Assembly (NCBI GenBank): GCA_946807835.1
Contig: OX327699.1
Location: 23,672,014-23,736,013 of the forward strand
Length of the DNA: 64,000 nt
Direction: 5' to 3'
Origin: Ailanthus altissimus
Taxonomy: Eukaryota > Streptophyta > Magnoliopsida > Sapindales > Simaroubaceae
Part shown: one piece after another, positions 50,701-62,764 of the stretch
Layout of the letters: each line of letters begins with the position of its first letter
How positions within the stretch are numbered: position 1 is the first letter of the stretch
Notes under the pieces: model-generated
Seen by the model: only the letters and a program-made list of their open reading frames with translations
The model's database searches: none
What the model was told of the DNA's origin: nothing
Translations under genes and position numbers: made by a program

Positions 50701-52749
50701 TCCTATGAAAACACACCTTTGGGTATGGAAGTCTAGTTTATGCTTGTTAAGTAGTCTCAAACGAGGGAAACATGCACAAATAAAGACCTTAAGATTGTTG
50801 TAATCTGGTGTTTTTCCAAAAAGTTTCTCATATGGTATGGAATGGTTCAGAATTAGTGTAGGCAACATATTAATCAAGTGGCAGTCTCAAAGGCATGCTA
50901 CCAAAGTTTGAGTGGCATTTTAGCTTGTGACAGTAGTGTTAAGCCTATCTCTACAATTTGTCTGTCTCCTTTCTATTTTACCATTCTGTTTCAATATATA
51001 TGGGTAGGTATGTCTTATATGTATCCCATATTTTTTTTCAAGTGAAGTTCTAATGGTTTAAACTCACTCCCCATGTTTGTTTAAATGATTTTAATCTGAG
51101 TTTCAAGTTGTTTTTCTATGAACTCTTTGAATGACATTATTGTAATAGTGGTTTGTGATTTGGATTGCAAAGGGAATATCCAAATGAACCTCGAGTAATC
51201 ATCCACAATACATAGATAATATCTGAAACCATTCCTTGAGTTAAGGGGTTGAATTAGGTTGAATATGTGTTCTCTGCAGTAGTGAACATTTGGAAAAGCA
51301 GTTGATTCAAATGTATATAAGGAGTTGTGCTCGCAGAGGTTCTAGAAGTGAGGAAAATGACAAATGATGCAAGGTGTAAGCAACTGTCATAAGGAGATAA
51401 AAGTAGCCAATAAGAGAGAACCAAGTGCAAGGACACCTAGACCACTCATGCTCGAGAATCAAGCAACAACAATGACAAATTTTTGTATCTGCAATGAGAA
51501 CTTTTGTACAACAAATGATTGGTTTTTATTCTTTCACTCTTGTATAAAAAGAGCAACACTATATTACAATTCATATATTCCAAATATACAAACAATTACA
51601 ACATTCTTCAGCTTGTTTATTCTCTCTGTTTTCTGTCAAAATCCAACATGGTATCAAAGCTAAGCTGCCAATAACAATGACAAACACCAGCTCAGTCACT
51701 GGAATCCTAGCTGAATCATTTGCAAATAATATGCAGAATCTTATTCAAATGAAGTCACCAATAACCTCACTTTTGATGTGCCAATTAAGCTTGACAGAAA
51801 CAACTACATAATATGGAAGACACAAGTTTTACCTTTCATTATAGGAAATGAACTTGATGACTATGTAGATATAACAAAACACTCACCAAACCATTTCATC
51901 GTAACTATGAATGAAAACCAAGTTGCAAAAACCATAATCAACCCCTTGTATGGACTTTGGAGGAAACAAGACCAACTGTTACTCAGCTGGTTGTTGTCCT
52001 CACTGAGTGAAAATATACTCAGCTCAATCACTAACTGCAGCACATCACTTGATCTGTTGCTTGCCTTAGAGAGATTGTGTTGCTCTCAATCAATGACACA
52101 CATGATTGAAGTGAAGAGACAGCTCAATGTCACGAGGAAAGGCTCAATGAGCATGAGTGACTACTATACAAAAATGAAGAAACTGGCTGGGGTATTAGCA
52201 ACATCTAGAAAACCAATTTCAGATGTGGAGCTGAGTCAATTCATCCTAGGGGGACTTGGTTCAGAATATGAGCCTGTTGTAGTGATCATAACCTCCAACC
52301 TGAACAATACCTCCCTTGAAGATGCATGTACATCATTACTGAACTTTGAGGGAAGACTCGAGAGAAATGCCACTAAAAACACTTATCTGGATGCCAACAT
52401 GACTTACAATAGGGGTAGTCAGAGAAGAAACCAGTTTGGAAGAGGTGCTGGTGTTAAAAGAACCTCAACACATGGTAGAGGGAATGGCAGAAGTGTCAAC
52501 TACAACAACAAACCAAACTCCAACTATTATATCAAGCAAGTAGCACTAGCTATATTATGAAATCCATGCTAAATTAAATGCCATTTAAAATTTTGTTATT
52601 TAGATTAACAATCAATAAATTCATGAAAGAAAAGAACCTTCACCTCTAGCGTGATTAGGAGCTCTTCGCGTAGTCCTAAGCGCTTGCCTGTACAGTTTCA
52701 GCACTCGAGCTCGGAGAATGAAATCCTGCAAATCAAAGGAGAGAACCAT
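47730..52749 (-). CDS. LYRM2-like LYR-motif protein with a transposon-filled intron
   Basis: Two exons: 52749-52644 (35 codons plus one base) and 47869-47730 (stop TGA), joined in phase to give 81 residues. The start [16 protein letters not shown] leads into the LYR motif [20 protein letters not shown], then [40 protein letters not shown] and LDMQGH. The length and layout match the small LYRM2-type Complex1_LYR proteins of mitochondria, which help complex I or Fe-S assembly. The donor (gtgaag) and acceptor (tttacag) are standard, and reading frame and family fit continue exactly across the ~4.8-kb intron, which holds two Copia pieces. The intron size is odd for such a small gene. An upstream leader exon near 53.1 kb is possible (donor at gtatgttc) but would be non-coding. 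Correct splicing over this intron is inferred. Confidence 0.85.
48252..51249 (-). mobile_element. Copia element, 3' part only (pol to 3' LTR), in the LYR intron
   Basis: Minus-strand order: integrase core beginning abruptly at 51249 ([20 protein letters not shown]), integrase C-terminal part (50877-50623, [20 protein letters not shown]), RT (about 50270-49560), RNase H tail (about 48790-48690, [20 protein letters not shown]), polypurine tract (about 48672-48658) and LTR at 48657-48252. Gag, protease and 5' LTR are missing. Stops and frameshifts throughout. Confidence 0.85.
51250..52597 (+). mobile_element. Copia element, 5' part only (LTR and gag), in the LYR intron
   Basis: The LTR at 51250-51648 (TGAATTAGG ... 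ATCCAACA) is the same family as, and inverted to, the LTR at 48252-48657. The primer site tggtatcaaagc (51649) follows. The gag of UBN2/retrotran_gag type (51778-52560) starts after one frameshift: [20 protein letters not shown], then [28 protein letters not shown] and [17 protein letters not shown]. The frame stops before the zinc knuckle, and no pol follows. The right limit is uncertain. Confidence 0.82.
51778..52560 (+). pseudogene. Copia gag, truncated
   Basis: 260 codons of gag matrix/capsid-like sequence ending in a Gly/Arg/Asn-rich stretch ([14 protein letters not shown]) just where a CCHC knuckle would be expected. The start of gag lies in another frame upstream ([10 protein letters not shown], near 51676), so there is a frameshift near 51745-51775. 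Confidence 0.75.
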
Positions 52750-55650
52750 AACCGATTCTCTTCCTCTCAATAACCTGTTTTCAAGTCGCTTGATTGTCCA
52801 TTAAAGCTGACCCCATTATTCATCAAACATTTTCTTTTTTCTACAGAATTTCAATACATTTTTTCTAATCAATCAAACCCTAAATCAAATGTCCGCGAAG
52901 AAACTCCACGGTTGGTGATTATGTTTAGTTTATTCAACTAAAAAGTTTGATGTAATCGTAACTGCCCGGAACCTCACAACAAAGAACAAAATTTTTCACT
53001 TGGAAATGAATAAATAAAGAAATAAGTAGGTTCGCGACCATTACGTTATATGAACATACCTTGAGCAAGAAGAAAGATGAAATCAAGAGGAAGGCGAAGT
53101 TAGGGTTTCATCCAGTGACTGTCTGATGTAAGTTTGCGGCTTTTGAGAGCATAAAATTGGTGACAGATCAAGACGTCATCGTTTTGGCGGTGTTCGTTGT
53201 CTATTACCAAGAGAAGCAAAGCAATGCAAAAGTCGTAAGGACTGACTATCTTTTGTTAGGGGTTTTAAGGGACCCACTAATAATGTATTAGCCAATTTTG
53301 TCCTCTATTTTGTCGGTTATTATACTTTAGCCACATTTTCTTCATTGTGGTAGCTCAAGTCAAGGCTACTCGTATTGGATGAAATCCCTAAATAGGGACA
53401 AACTTAGCCAACTTTAATTGATTTCTATCTTTTCTGCTGATGGGCGTGTTATTCAAAATACATATATATATATATATATATATATAAACGGTGCAGTGAA
53501 TTATGTAATTTATTATATTATAAATAATATTATTATGTAATATTATTTAATTAATTTATATTTTTTTTATACAATTTATAATAAATTATAAAATTTTGAT
53601 ATATGTTCAAGAGTTGTGTATATAATAAGTTATGTAATTTATTAAATTATTATATATATATAATAGTGTTATGCTTATAAAATTAAAGAATAAATTTTGT
53701 ATTCAACTAATATATCAATAATATTTGTTAACATCACGTATTTAGATATTTGTTGATTTTTTTAATTTCTATTAACTTAGTAGTTAAATAATATTACCAC
53801 ATCAGTCGAATATACATTTTGAATTCTAATAATATAAACATAGTATTATTGATTTAAAAAATAAACATGTCAGATCGGCTAAAATCACCAAATTAAAAAA
53901 AATAAAACAGAGATGAAATCACTAAATTATGATAATTCTAAAACTCGGGCAACCGTAACTGATTTCTAAAAATTTATTTTAACACTAAATATAACCTAAA
54001 AAACAAGAGAAATTTACTTTTAAAAAAATAAATATATTTTTAACAAAATGACAACTCAAGTTAGAACAACTTATGAAATGACAGTTGAAGTCGGAACAAT
54101 TCATGTTAGATGAAATCGTAGATAATTCTAAAATTTGGCCAACTTTAATCGATTTTTAAAAATGTATACAGAAATTATGACATGAACGAAAACAGAGAAA
54201 ATTTGCATTTTTATTTGAGTATTTGCTATATAAATTCCAAAAAATGTAGCAGTAGCTCAAGTGATATAATATTTTGTAGATTTTCAAAATAATGTAATAA
54301 TTATTTTAAAATGAAAAAATCATTCTATAAATATTACATTAACATGACACTAACACTTCATTCATAAAAAGTCATTATTTTTAAAGATAATTTTGAGATA
54401 TGCAGTTTAATATCTTCAGAAAACTGTATCTTTTTGTTCTTGATCATGATCAAGATCAAAATCAAAATCAAAATTGATAACAAATTCAATAGTATTTAAC
54501 TAAGAGAAAAAAAACCCGAATACCATAACATCATCGCTTGACGATTTTGTTGTAATCTCTTGGATAGAAAATGAGATGAGCGATGCTGCGTTTCTCATTT
54601 CTGTGGTTACAAAGTCATAAAAAGGCCACACGATACATATGCCTTGAGTTGCATAATTTTGACTTCATTGAAAACTCCCAGAAATTGCCTAATCACATAT
54701 TATTATATAACAAAAGGTTGACAAGGTGGATTAGTGGACAGCTTAATATTTCAAACGCGTGTTGTTTAGTATAATGATCAAATTAAAAAGGGGAAGAAAG
54801 AAAAAGTAGTGGCGTGAACAGTAAAAACCGCCATTATAGAATCTATCAATCCTCGCTAATTTCGTGTTAAATTATAAAATCAGGAGGTGAATTTATACTT
54901 AGAGCTGACATGTAACCACGTATGAATAACTATCTACATGGCGATTTGACCCACTAAAATGGATGGATATCTCCAATTTAAATTATAAAAGACATCCTAT
55001 TTATATGTTATTTAAGTACTTACCCTTTTTATAGGAGAATAGATATGTTTACTTGTGCTATTTGGAAACATTTTAAAAAAAAATTAAAAATGGAAAGATC
55101 TTGAATAAGAAACAAATGTATATTTGCTTAAAAAGATTGAATAATATTCAAGCCTGGAGCCTTAGATTTTATACAGCTCCGAAATTTCACGACATGGTTT
55201 ATGGTCAAACAAAAATATTATACTTGATAGCTGAGACCCTAGCTAATTTTCCTCTTTTTTTTTTTTGGTTTATCTTGTATTATATGTAATTTAAGCTAGC
55301 CACGTGTAAATTCCGAAGATCAGATAGAGATTAACAATTCATGACTGATGAGAGCGGCAGAGCAAAGGTGTACTTTGCTTATTAGATAATTCAGAATTAA
55401 GCCCGTGGATTAATTCTTTGATTGCAAAGAATATAATTTTTGTGCTAACGGACAGAAAGATACATGTTCAAAACAAGCTGTATTAAAAAATGCTGGTGGC
55501 TAGACACCATCTTCTTTGACCATATTCCCCTCTTTCTTGACATATTCAAAGCACAAACCTTACATACAAATACAATCTTCTTCTTCTGATACATCCACAT
55601 ATATATATAGTGTATCTGCGATTCGAAGGTGTGTAGAGTGATCATCACGA
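52750..55650. other. Intergenic: LYR promoter, AT-rich DNA, microsatellite
   Basis: 52750-53250 is moderate in GC and should hold the 5' UTR and promoter of the LYRM2-like gene. A (TA)n run lies at 53462-53486. The rest, to about 55.3 kb, is AT-rich with no gene recognised. Confidence 0.45.
55600..55611 (+). promoter_or_regulatory. Probable TATA box of the gene at 55651
   Basis: A tatatatatag run ~40 bases before the start codon, preceded by a CT-rich stretch (tcttcttcttctgat). That leaves a short leader. The call rests on position and motif only. Confidence 0.35.
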
Positions 55651-56403
55651 ATGGAGAAACAAGCTAAAGCCAAAAGCAATATCTTGAAATTGCTACCGAG
55701 AGCAGCTACTGCAGTCACCTTTCAAAACCCTCCTTTCAGTCCAAGCAAAGAAAAGAGATCTATAGATAACATAAAAAAGCTCAAAGCTCACGTGGGCAGG
55801 GGATTTTCCGGTCCGATAATCTCAATAATTCCTGCTGAAGCTAGAAGAAAGTCGAAGAATGATCAAAGCTTTGAAACTCAGGAACCCACTTCGCCAAAAA
55901 TTTCGTGCATGGGCCAGATCAAGCACAAGCACAAGCACAAGCACAAGAACAAGAACAATAACAAGACCGCTAAAAAGATGGACAAAGCCAAGAGCTTTTC
56001 ACATGCTAAAGATGATATTAAACCCGCAAGCACAGTATTTTCTCCTAGCGGGGTCAAGAAACAGGCAGCGAATATCAGGAGAATCTTTACAGGATCATCA
56101 AAGCCAGCAAGAAAATTATCTGCAGATTTGGATGAGAAGCGTTCACCGCCAGATAGAGCACCGGCGCCTTTGAGTCAGATGAAAAGGTTTGCGAGTAGCC
56201 GAGATACTCTGGCAAATTTTGATTGGACGGCTCACCGGATTGCACCAGAAGAATCTGATCAAGAACAAGAAGAGGAGGTTATCATTCCATTTTCGGCACC
56301 CATGGCGATAGGTGGGGGCATGGCTTTGCGGCAAAGGAAAGAAGTTAATCTATGGCAAAGAAGAACTATTGATCCGCCTGTGCCTCTTCGGTTGAATTCA
56401 TGA
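55651..56403 (+). CDS. At1g76070-like / syringolide-induced protein 14-1-1-like
   Basis: A single-exon gene of 250 residues. The N-terminus MEKQAKAKSNILKLLPRAAT, then AVTFQNPPFSPSKEK, matches my memory of the plant family that includes uncharacterised At1g76070 and soybean syringolide-induced protein 14-1-1. Other conserved blocks are HVGRGFSGPIISIIPAEARR, FSPSGVKKQAANIRRIFTGS and RFASSRDTLANFDWTAH. It is very basic and Ser/Lys-rich, with no signal peptide or membrane span, and probably disordered. A HK/NK simple repeat at residues ~90-106 (KHKHKHKHKNKNNN) comes from an aagcac-type microsatellite in the DNA. Biochemical function is unknown; the soybean relative is known as an elicitor-responsive transcript. 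A C-terminal FSAPMAIGGGMALRQRKEVN block is also well conserved-looking. Confidence 0.85.
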   Translation: MEKQAKAKSNILKLLPRAATAVTFQNPPFSPSKEKRSIDNIKKLKAHVGRGFSGPIISIIPAEARRKSKNDQSFETQEPTSPKISCMGQIKHKHKHKHKNKNNNKTAKKMDKAKSFSHAKDDIKPASTVFSPSGVKKQAANIRRIFTGSSKPARKLSADLDEKRSPPDRAPAPLSQMKRFASSRDTLANFDWTAHRIAPEESDQEQEEEVIIPFSAPMAIGGGMALRQRKEVNLWQRRTIDPPVPLRLNS

Positions 56404-57104
56404 ATGGTCAGCGCAAATAATTGATCATTATTTGGTTTTTAATTTTATTTTTTTCACTTGATTCTTATGTTTGATGAACTATGTAAATTAATTCCATTTT
56501 GTATTTGGATTGATGATGATATGATAAAAGGATCAGCTCGTCCATGAGTTCAATAGTTGTCTTTTTTGCAATCATCCCTTGGAATTTTCTTTGCAACATG
56601 AAGTGTTTGGCTCATCAAAATGAATGAGAAAAAGTCAATTAATTAAAAAAAATAGATAATTAATTTCATATTTCTGGTTCGATTTGAGCAAAGATAATAA
56701 TGGTCATCTCTAGGCAGGTCAGCATTCTGAATATCTGACTTTTGAAACTAATATATATGCAGCGTTGTTGTACAGCATCAGCATATTCGCGTTGTTCTTT
56801 TCTCATTATCGTCCAAAAGATGAAGCCCTAGCAGCAGACGCAATTAAAAATATGGCTGTATCAAAGCATGAAGTGGTTTCTGAGTCAATTGAAAGTTGTT
56901 GAGGATATTTATGTAATTATGTAGCTATCTAGGCTAAGCTTTTATTATTTAATTAAGTTAGCATTATGCATGTCACTTACCATCTACCTCACAATAAGCA
57001 GACATTATTGACAATTATTTGTTAACCTTTTCTCTCTCCGTGATTTCTTAAGAAGTGTTTTCATGTAAACGATCTCTCAATTCCCTGTCATTTTTTGTCT
57101 TTGC
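56404..57104. other. Intergenic, no gene seen
   Basis: 3' flank of the preceding gene. AT-rich, with no coding signal. Confidence 0.4.
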
Positions 57105-60100
57105 CAATCAAAATTATATGGTTACAACTCTACTCTATGGACTCTTACACAAAACCAGAGCAAAACCTAACAGAACACACAAAGTAGACGAAGAACAGAG
57201 CAAATGTGAGAGACAGTTGAAGAACCTTAATATAGTTCACATCCAAAATGATTTAAGTGTGTTAGACCTGAACCTAAAACAAGAATATATACTAGTTACA
57301 AAACGGCAACGTTTGGTTTACAAAATATCTCTCATGCAAAATTATAAGCTTGCCCTTACTTAACGTATACAACTCAAGGGTAACTTTAGAAATCACTAAC
57401 TTCATAATTTCCACCTTGGTTTTAAAGTGAAATCTTGATCTCATGCAGAAGGAGATTTCTTCTTATGTCATAGCCCAATTTCTTCAACCTCACCCCCATC
57501 AATATTTAGCAAGTTTAGGTATAGATTAAACTTGTTGATAGGCAGATGTACCCATGTCACCAGAATTCTCTTCAATTAGTATCTTTGCTAAAAATAACTT
57601 GTCCTTTAGCAATTACATCTCTAATAAAGTGATAGTTTATATCGATGTATTTTGTTCTTTTGTGAAAAATAAAATTCCTAAAAAAATATAAAGCAAATTA
57701 ATTGTCAAAATACATAGTTACAATTTTAGTTAACACACCCGATTTTCTTAAATTTTTTTGTAACCAAATCCCTTCTTTAATTGCTTATGTCAAAGTAATA
57801 TATTATGCTTCAATACTGAAAATGGCTATAATTTATTGTAACTATGACTTTTAACTTATACAGTTACCACAAAGGATAAAGAAATATATTGTAGTTGATC
57901 TTTTTTGTCTCTATCACTTGCATAGTCAAAATTTACAAATCTTTCTAATTAAATGATTTTGTTAGTACCAATAAACTTTAATCCAATATTTAATACACCA
58001 CAAATGTATCTCAACAACCATTTCATACAGACTAATATTTTTTTCTAAGATTTGACATATATACTTAAAACACTGAGGGAATAAGTTAAATCTGGTCTAG
58101 TGCATATTATTGTGTATATTATTGAACCTACAACACTAAAATATGGAATAGATGTCATTTCTTATTTTTTTATATTTGTTTTTGGACATTATTTTAATGA
58201 AAACTGAAAATGAGCAGCTTGTGAAATTTTAATAGATTTAGCATGTGACACTCCAAATTTATGCAACCCTTTACTTAAATAATTTTCTTAAGATGGAAAT
58301 AGTTTATTATCAGATTTATTCCTAATGATTTCTATTCCTAGAATTTTCTTAACAAGACCTAAATTTTTCATATCAAATTCTGTTTTAAGAAGGTCTTTAA
58401 GTTTTACGATTTCTTGTTTATTTAAACTTGTTAACAACATATCATCAACATACAAGAGTAAATAAATTTTATTATTACTCTCCAATCCTTTAAAATAGAA
58501 GCAACTATCAAAGTTACTTTTTTTAAAATTAATTTTAATCATAACAGCATCAAACCTTTTGTACCACTATCTTGGAGACTGTTTTAGCCCATATAATGAC
58601 CTTTTAAGTAAACAAACTAAGTCGTACTATTTTTATCTTCAAAATCAGGGGTTGTTTATGTAAATAGTCTCTTCTAACTCACTATATAATAAAATAGTCT
58701 TAATATCTAACTGCTCTAATTCCTAATCATAATAAGAGACTAAAGACAGTACTAGTTTTATTGTGGTATATTTAACTACAGAAAAAAATATTTCATTATA
58801 GTTAATTCCCTCATTTTGAGAAAATCCCTTAACTACAAGTCTAACTTTATACATGACCGGTTCATCTGGTGTATTTTCTTTTTTAATTTTATATATCCAT
58901 TTACAGTCTATGAGCTTATAATTCTAGGGTTTAGGAACAAGTATCTAGGTATTATTCTTATCTAATGACTTTATTTCATCACATATAGCAGCATGCCATT
59001 CCTTCGAGTCTTTACTACTCACAGCATCTTCAAAAGTAGTTAAATCAATTTCTTTAACTTCTAAAGCTGAAGTAAGGGAAAAAGAAATGAGATCAAAGTC
59101 ATTAAACTTAGATGAGATTTTAACCTGCCTCTTTTCCCTGTCTCTAACAAACTGATATAACTCTAGAGTAGACTCATTAGAACTAGCTAATTGACCCTAA
59201 TTTCCTAAATTGAGTGGATGATTTAAATCATCATCAATGAGATTTTTAGTGTCAGTCAATTGATGAGTAGTAGTTTCCACCTCAAGATAAGTGGTGTCTT
59301 TGTTTAAAGGTGTAACAACTTGCTGACCAGAGCTATTATTCCCTATAATTTCTTCATTTACAGATTTTAAACAAGGCATATTTGCTTCATTAAAGACAAC
59401 ATCCCCATTTGTTATAATTTTTATACCTGGAACATCTTTAACCAAAGTGTATACCCTTTAACCCTATCTAGATACCCTAAGAAAACACATCTATTTGATC
59501 TGGGTTTCAATTTATCATCTGACTTATGAGCATATACAACACATCTAAATATTCTAAGATGGAAGTAACTTATTGGTTTATTATTCCATATTTATTTAAG
59601 ATATTTTATAAGATAACAAGTAGTATTTAAAGCCTTTCCCTAAAACATTTTAGACAAACCTGAAGTAATGAGCATACACCTAACTTTATTCAGCAAAGTT
59701 CTATTCATTCTTGCTGTAATGCCATTTTGCTGGGGTGTGTTTCTTATTGTTCTATATGTAATTATTCCATTTTCTTTATAGAAGTTATCAAATACTTCAT
59801 TGTAGAATTCCAGCCTATCATAAGTTCTTAATGCTTTAATTTTCTTACCTATTTGGTTTTCAACTAGTTGCTTCCAATGCTTAAATTTCATAAAAGTGTC
59901 ACTTTTATTCTTAAGCAAATAAATCCAGAGTTTTCTAAAGTGATCATTAATTATATAAAGGAAATATTTGTTACCCTCATATGAAACTGTGTGTGTAAGT
60001 CCTTATAGATCAGCATGAATATAATCTAAAATGGCTTTTGATTTAAATGAGCCGAGATTAAAACTTAACCTATGTTACTTGCCAAGTATACATTGTTCAT

Positions 60101-61906
60101 AAAATTTTGTTTTATTTGTTCTATCATTACCGAGTAGACCTTGTTTACTTAATCTAAACAGACCTTGATCACTTATATGACCAAGCCTATTATGCTAACG
60201 TTCAGTTCTATTTATATCCTGGCTTAAGGCAGTAATAGCAGGGTTAGTAACAATTTTCCCCTGTAAAATGTACAAGCTATTTTGTTTTAATCATTTCATT
60301 ATAACTAAGGCACCTAGTGTTATTTTAAGTTGATCATTTTCAACTTTACACATATACCCATTTTCATCAAGAACACTAAAAGAAATTAAATTTCTCTTCA
60401 AATCAAGTATGTGCCTAACACTGTCCAAGGTTACAGTGTTTCCATCATACATTTTAATAGCTATAAATCATACTCCTGCAACTTTACAAGGTTGATTGTT
60501 TCTTATTATGACTTTTTTACCATTAATAGTCTGGTAATTTCTAAACCAAATTCTTTTAGGACACATATAGTAGGAGCACCTTGAATTTAGGACTCATTCA
60601 TTTGAATTATCCTTTAAGAAGATAGTAAGTGCATCAGCACTTTCATAACCCTCACTGGCCACAGAAGCATCAGCATTTTCATTAGGTTTTTCCTCATTTT
60701 ATTTCTTAAGCAACTTAGAACAATTTCTTCTTAAGTGACCATCTTTATCATAATAATAACATTTTCTTGGTCTATTTATTGATTTAGATCTAGATTTGTT
60801 TTTGTTCTTACCTTTAAAATCTTTATTCTCACTTCTACTTCTTGCATATAAATTATCACCATCATTATTCTCTTTTCTTTCATTTTTAAGCTCATGTTCT
60901 CTAGATTTTAAAGCTGACAAATAATCATTTAGTGATAAAGTATCACGTCCATATTTTATGATAAATTTTACATCCTTAAAGGATGGTGGTAAAGAGTTCA
61001 ACAAAATAATAGCTTAGTTCTTATAACTAATAGCTTCTCCAGTATTAACAAGGTCTATACAAATTCTTTAAAGTTATCAAGGTTATCTTATAAGGATTTA
61101 TTATAGTCCATTTTGAAATCAAATAACTTTTCTTTAATAAGAATTTTGCTAGTAAGAGTTTTAGAGATAAAGAGTGTTTCGAGTTTACCCTAAGGACTAG
61201 CAGCTATAGTCTTTTCATTCACTTGTTTCGGGATATTATCTCCAAGTTGAAGAATGATGATGGAGAAGGTATTTCATCCAATTTTTTTTCTTTGTTTTGG
61301 AGTCATTGTTGATGGGAGATCTTTAGGATCCATTAAGGCCTTTGGCACCTTCTATTGCACAAGAAAAGCGCACATCTTCTTTTGCCATAATCCAAAGTCA
61401 TTGTTTCTATCGAATCACTCCACCTCAAACTGAGTGGAGATCATGACTCTCTATCTAAATCTTGAACTCCAAACAGTATCTAAAACCCTAAACAAAGTTG
61501 AGTCTTCGATCAAGAAATATGAAAATATAAAAACCTTAACAACTCTGATACCATTGTTGCAATTTGTACAACACAAGACTCGTTATTTGTTTAGTGCAAA
61601 CAAGATTCAAAAAATTAACCAAAAATGCAAAACATGCAACCAAGAACACAAAAAATTTATAGTGGTTCAACTATAAAATATAGTCTACATTCACTCGGGC
61701 TCAATAATGAAACCCTTCTGCACTAAACAAAAATGGTTACAGCCCTACTCTATGGACTTTTACACAAAGTTAGAGCAAACCTTAAGAAAACACATAGAGT
61801 AGACAAAGAACATAGCAAATGCGAGCGACGGCTAAAGAACTTTAATACAATTCAAATCCATAATGACTCAAGTATAGTTGAAATAATGTTACACATCTTA
61901 AATTTT
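57105..61906 (-). mobile_element. Ty1/Copia element, degraded, both LTRs truncated at the outer side
   Basis: Minus-strand order: LTR 61906-61555, tRNA-Met primer site (tggtatcagag, about 61553), gag with a worn zinc knuckle (CYYYDKDGHLRRNC, about 60750), gag-pre-integrase, integrase (DRLEFYNEVFDNFYKENGI, about 59800; TPQQNG follows), RT (LLLYVDDMLLTSLNKQEIVK, about 58450; MKNLGLVKKILGIEI), RNase H scraps, polypurine tract (gatgggggtga, about 57500) and LTR to 57105. Many stops. RT wording close to the second Copia element (NKxEIxKxKxLLKxEF) suggests the same lineage. No target duplication can be read because the outer LTR ends are gone. Confidence 0.88.
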
Positions 61907-62764
61907 AATTTTAAATAGTGTGTTAATTAATTATTGGATACTTAATTTTTATAATTTTTAAAATTATTTATTATATTATTTTTCTACTTAATAATAATTT
62001 AATATTTATTTAAAATATAATTTAAAAAATATAATATTATTGTTACCGAGATAAATGTTTTCTTGGTCAAACATCTTAATATCAACGCGATAAAAGTCTT
62101 GAATGAAAGCTAAAATACAGACGGACTCTTCGTATTACAAGCAATAATTGTTGCAGCAAATCTGTTCAATAATGAGTAACGTGTCGCAAACCTTCTGATC
62201 GAATATTCAATTATTGACTTTTCATGGAAGAAAATAGAAAAATTATGATCTAACAACATCAGATCAGAAGCTTCTTCGGACTTCCCTAGTTTTAACATTT
62301 AAAGACGACTAGTCACTTATAATATAATATATACTGGCGACTTGTCATTTGATAGTCTTCGCTTACAGACGATATGTCGTTCGAAATGCTTCAGCAAACA
62401 ACTCCGCAACTACTAACATATGTAACGTCCCTTACTCTTATCACCCTGATCCCTTGCTGCTGTACCTACCAAAATATTTCCTTAATTCTTTAATTTGGTG
62501 AATTTAATTTCTCATCAATACTCCTAACCAACATTTTACCCATGTATAATATAAATGTTCACTTGTTCTGGTCCGACTTTATAATGAATTTTGGCCACAT
62601 TTTCTATATGCCCTTTTATTTCTTCCTCCTTCGAACTCGGGTACTCCTGAAAGAAAGAAAGAAACTAAGAAAAACATATCAGCAACAACCAGTTTTATTT
62701 TAAGATAACTTATAAGTTTCATATTGATTTGTTGTTTATTTCGTATTAAATAGACCTCGGATAA
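61907..62764. other. Intergenic, no gene seen
   Basis: AT-rich up to ~62.05 kb, then mixed composition. No gene or clear repeat recognised. Confidence 0.4.

Noticed and set aside
53462..53486. (TA)n run as a regulatory element
   Set aside because: Simple microsatellite far from any start codon; no evidence of function.
55913..55970. Possible CRISPR-like or tandem array (aagcac repeats)
   Set aside because: It is an in-frame microsatellite in a protein-coding gene; no spacers, and the genome is plant nuclear.
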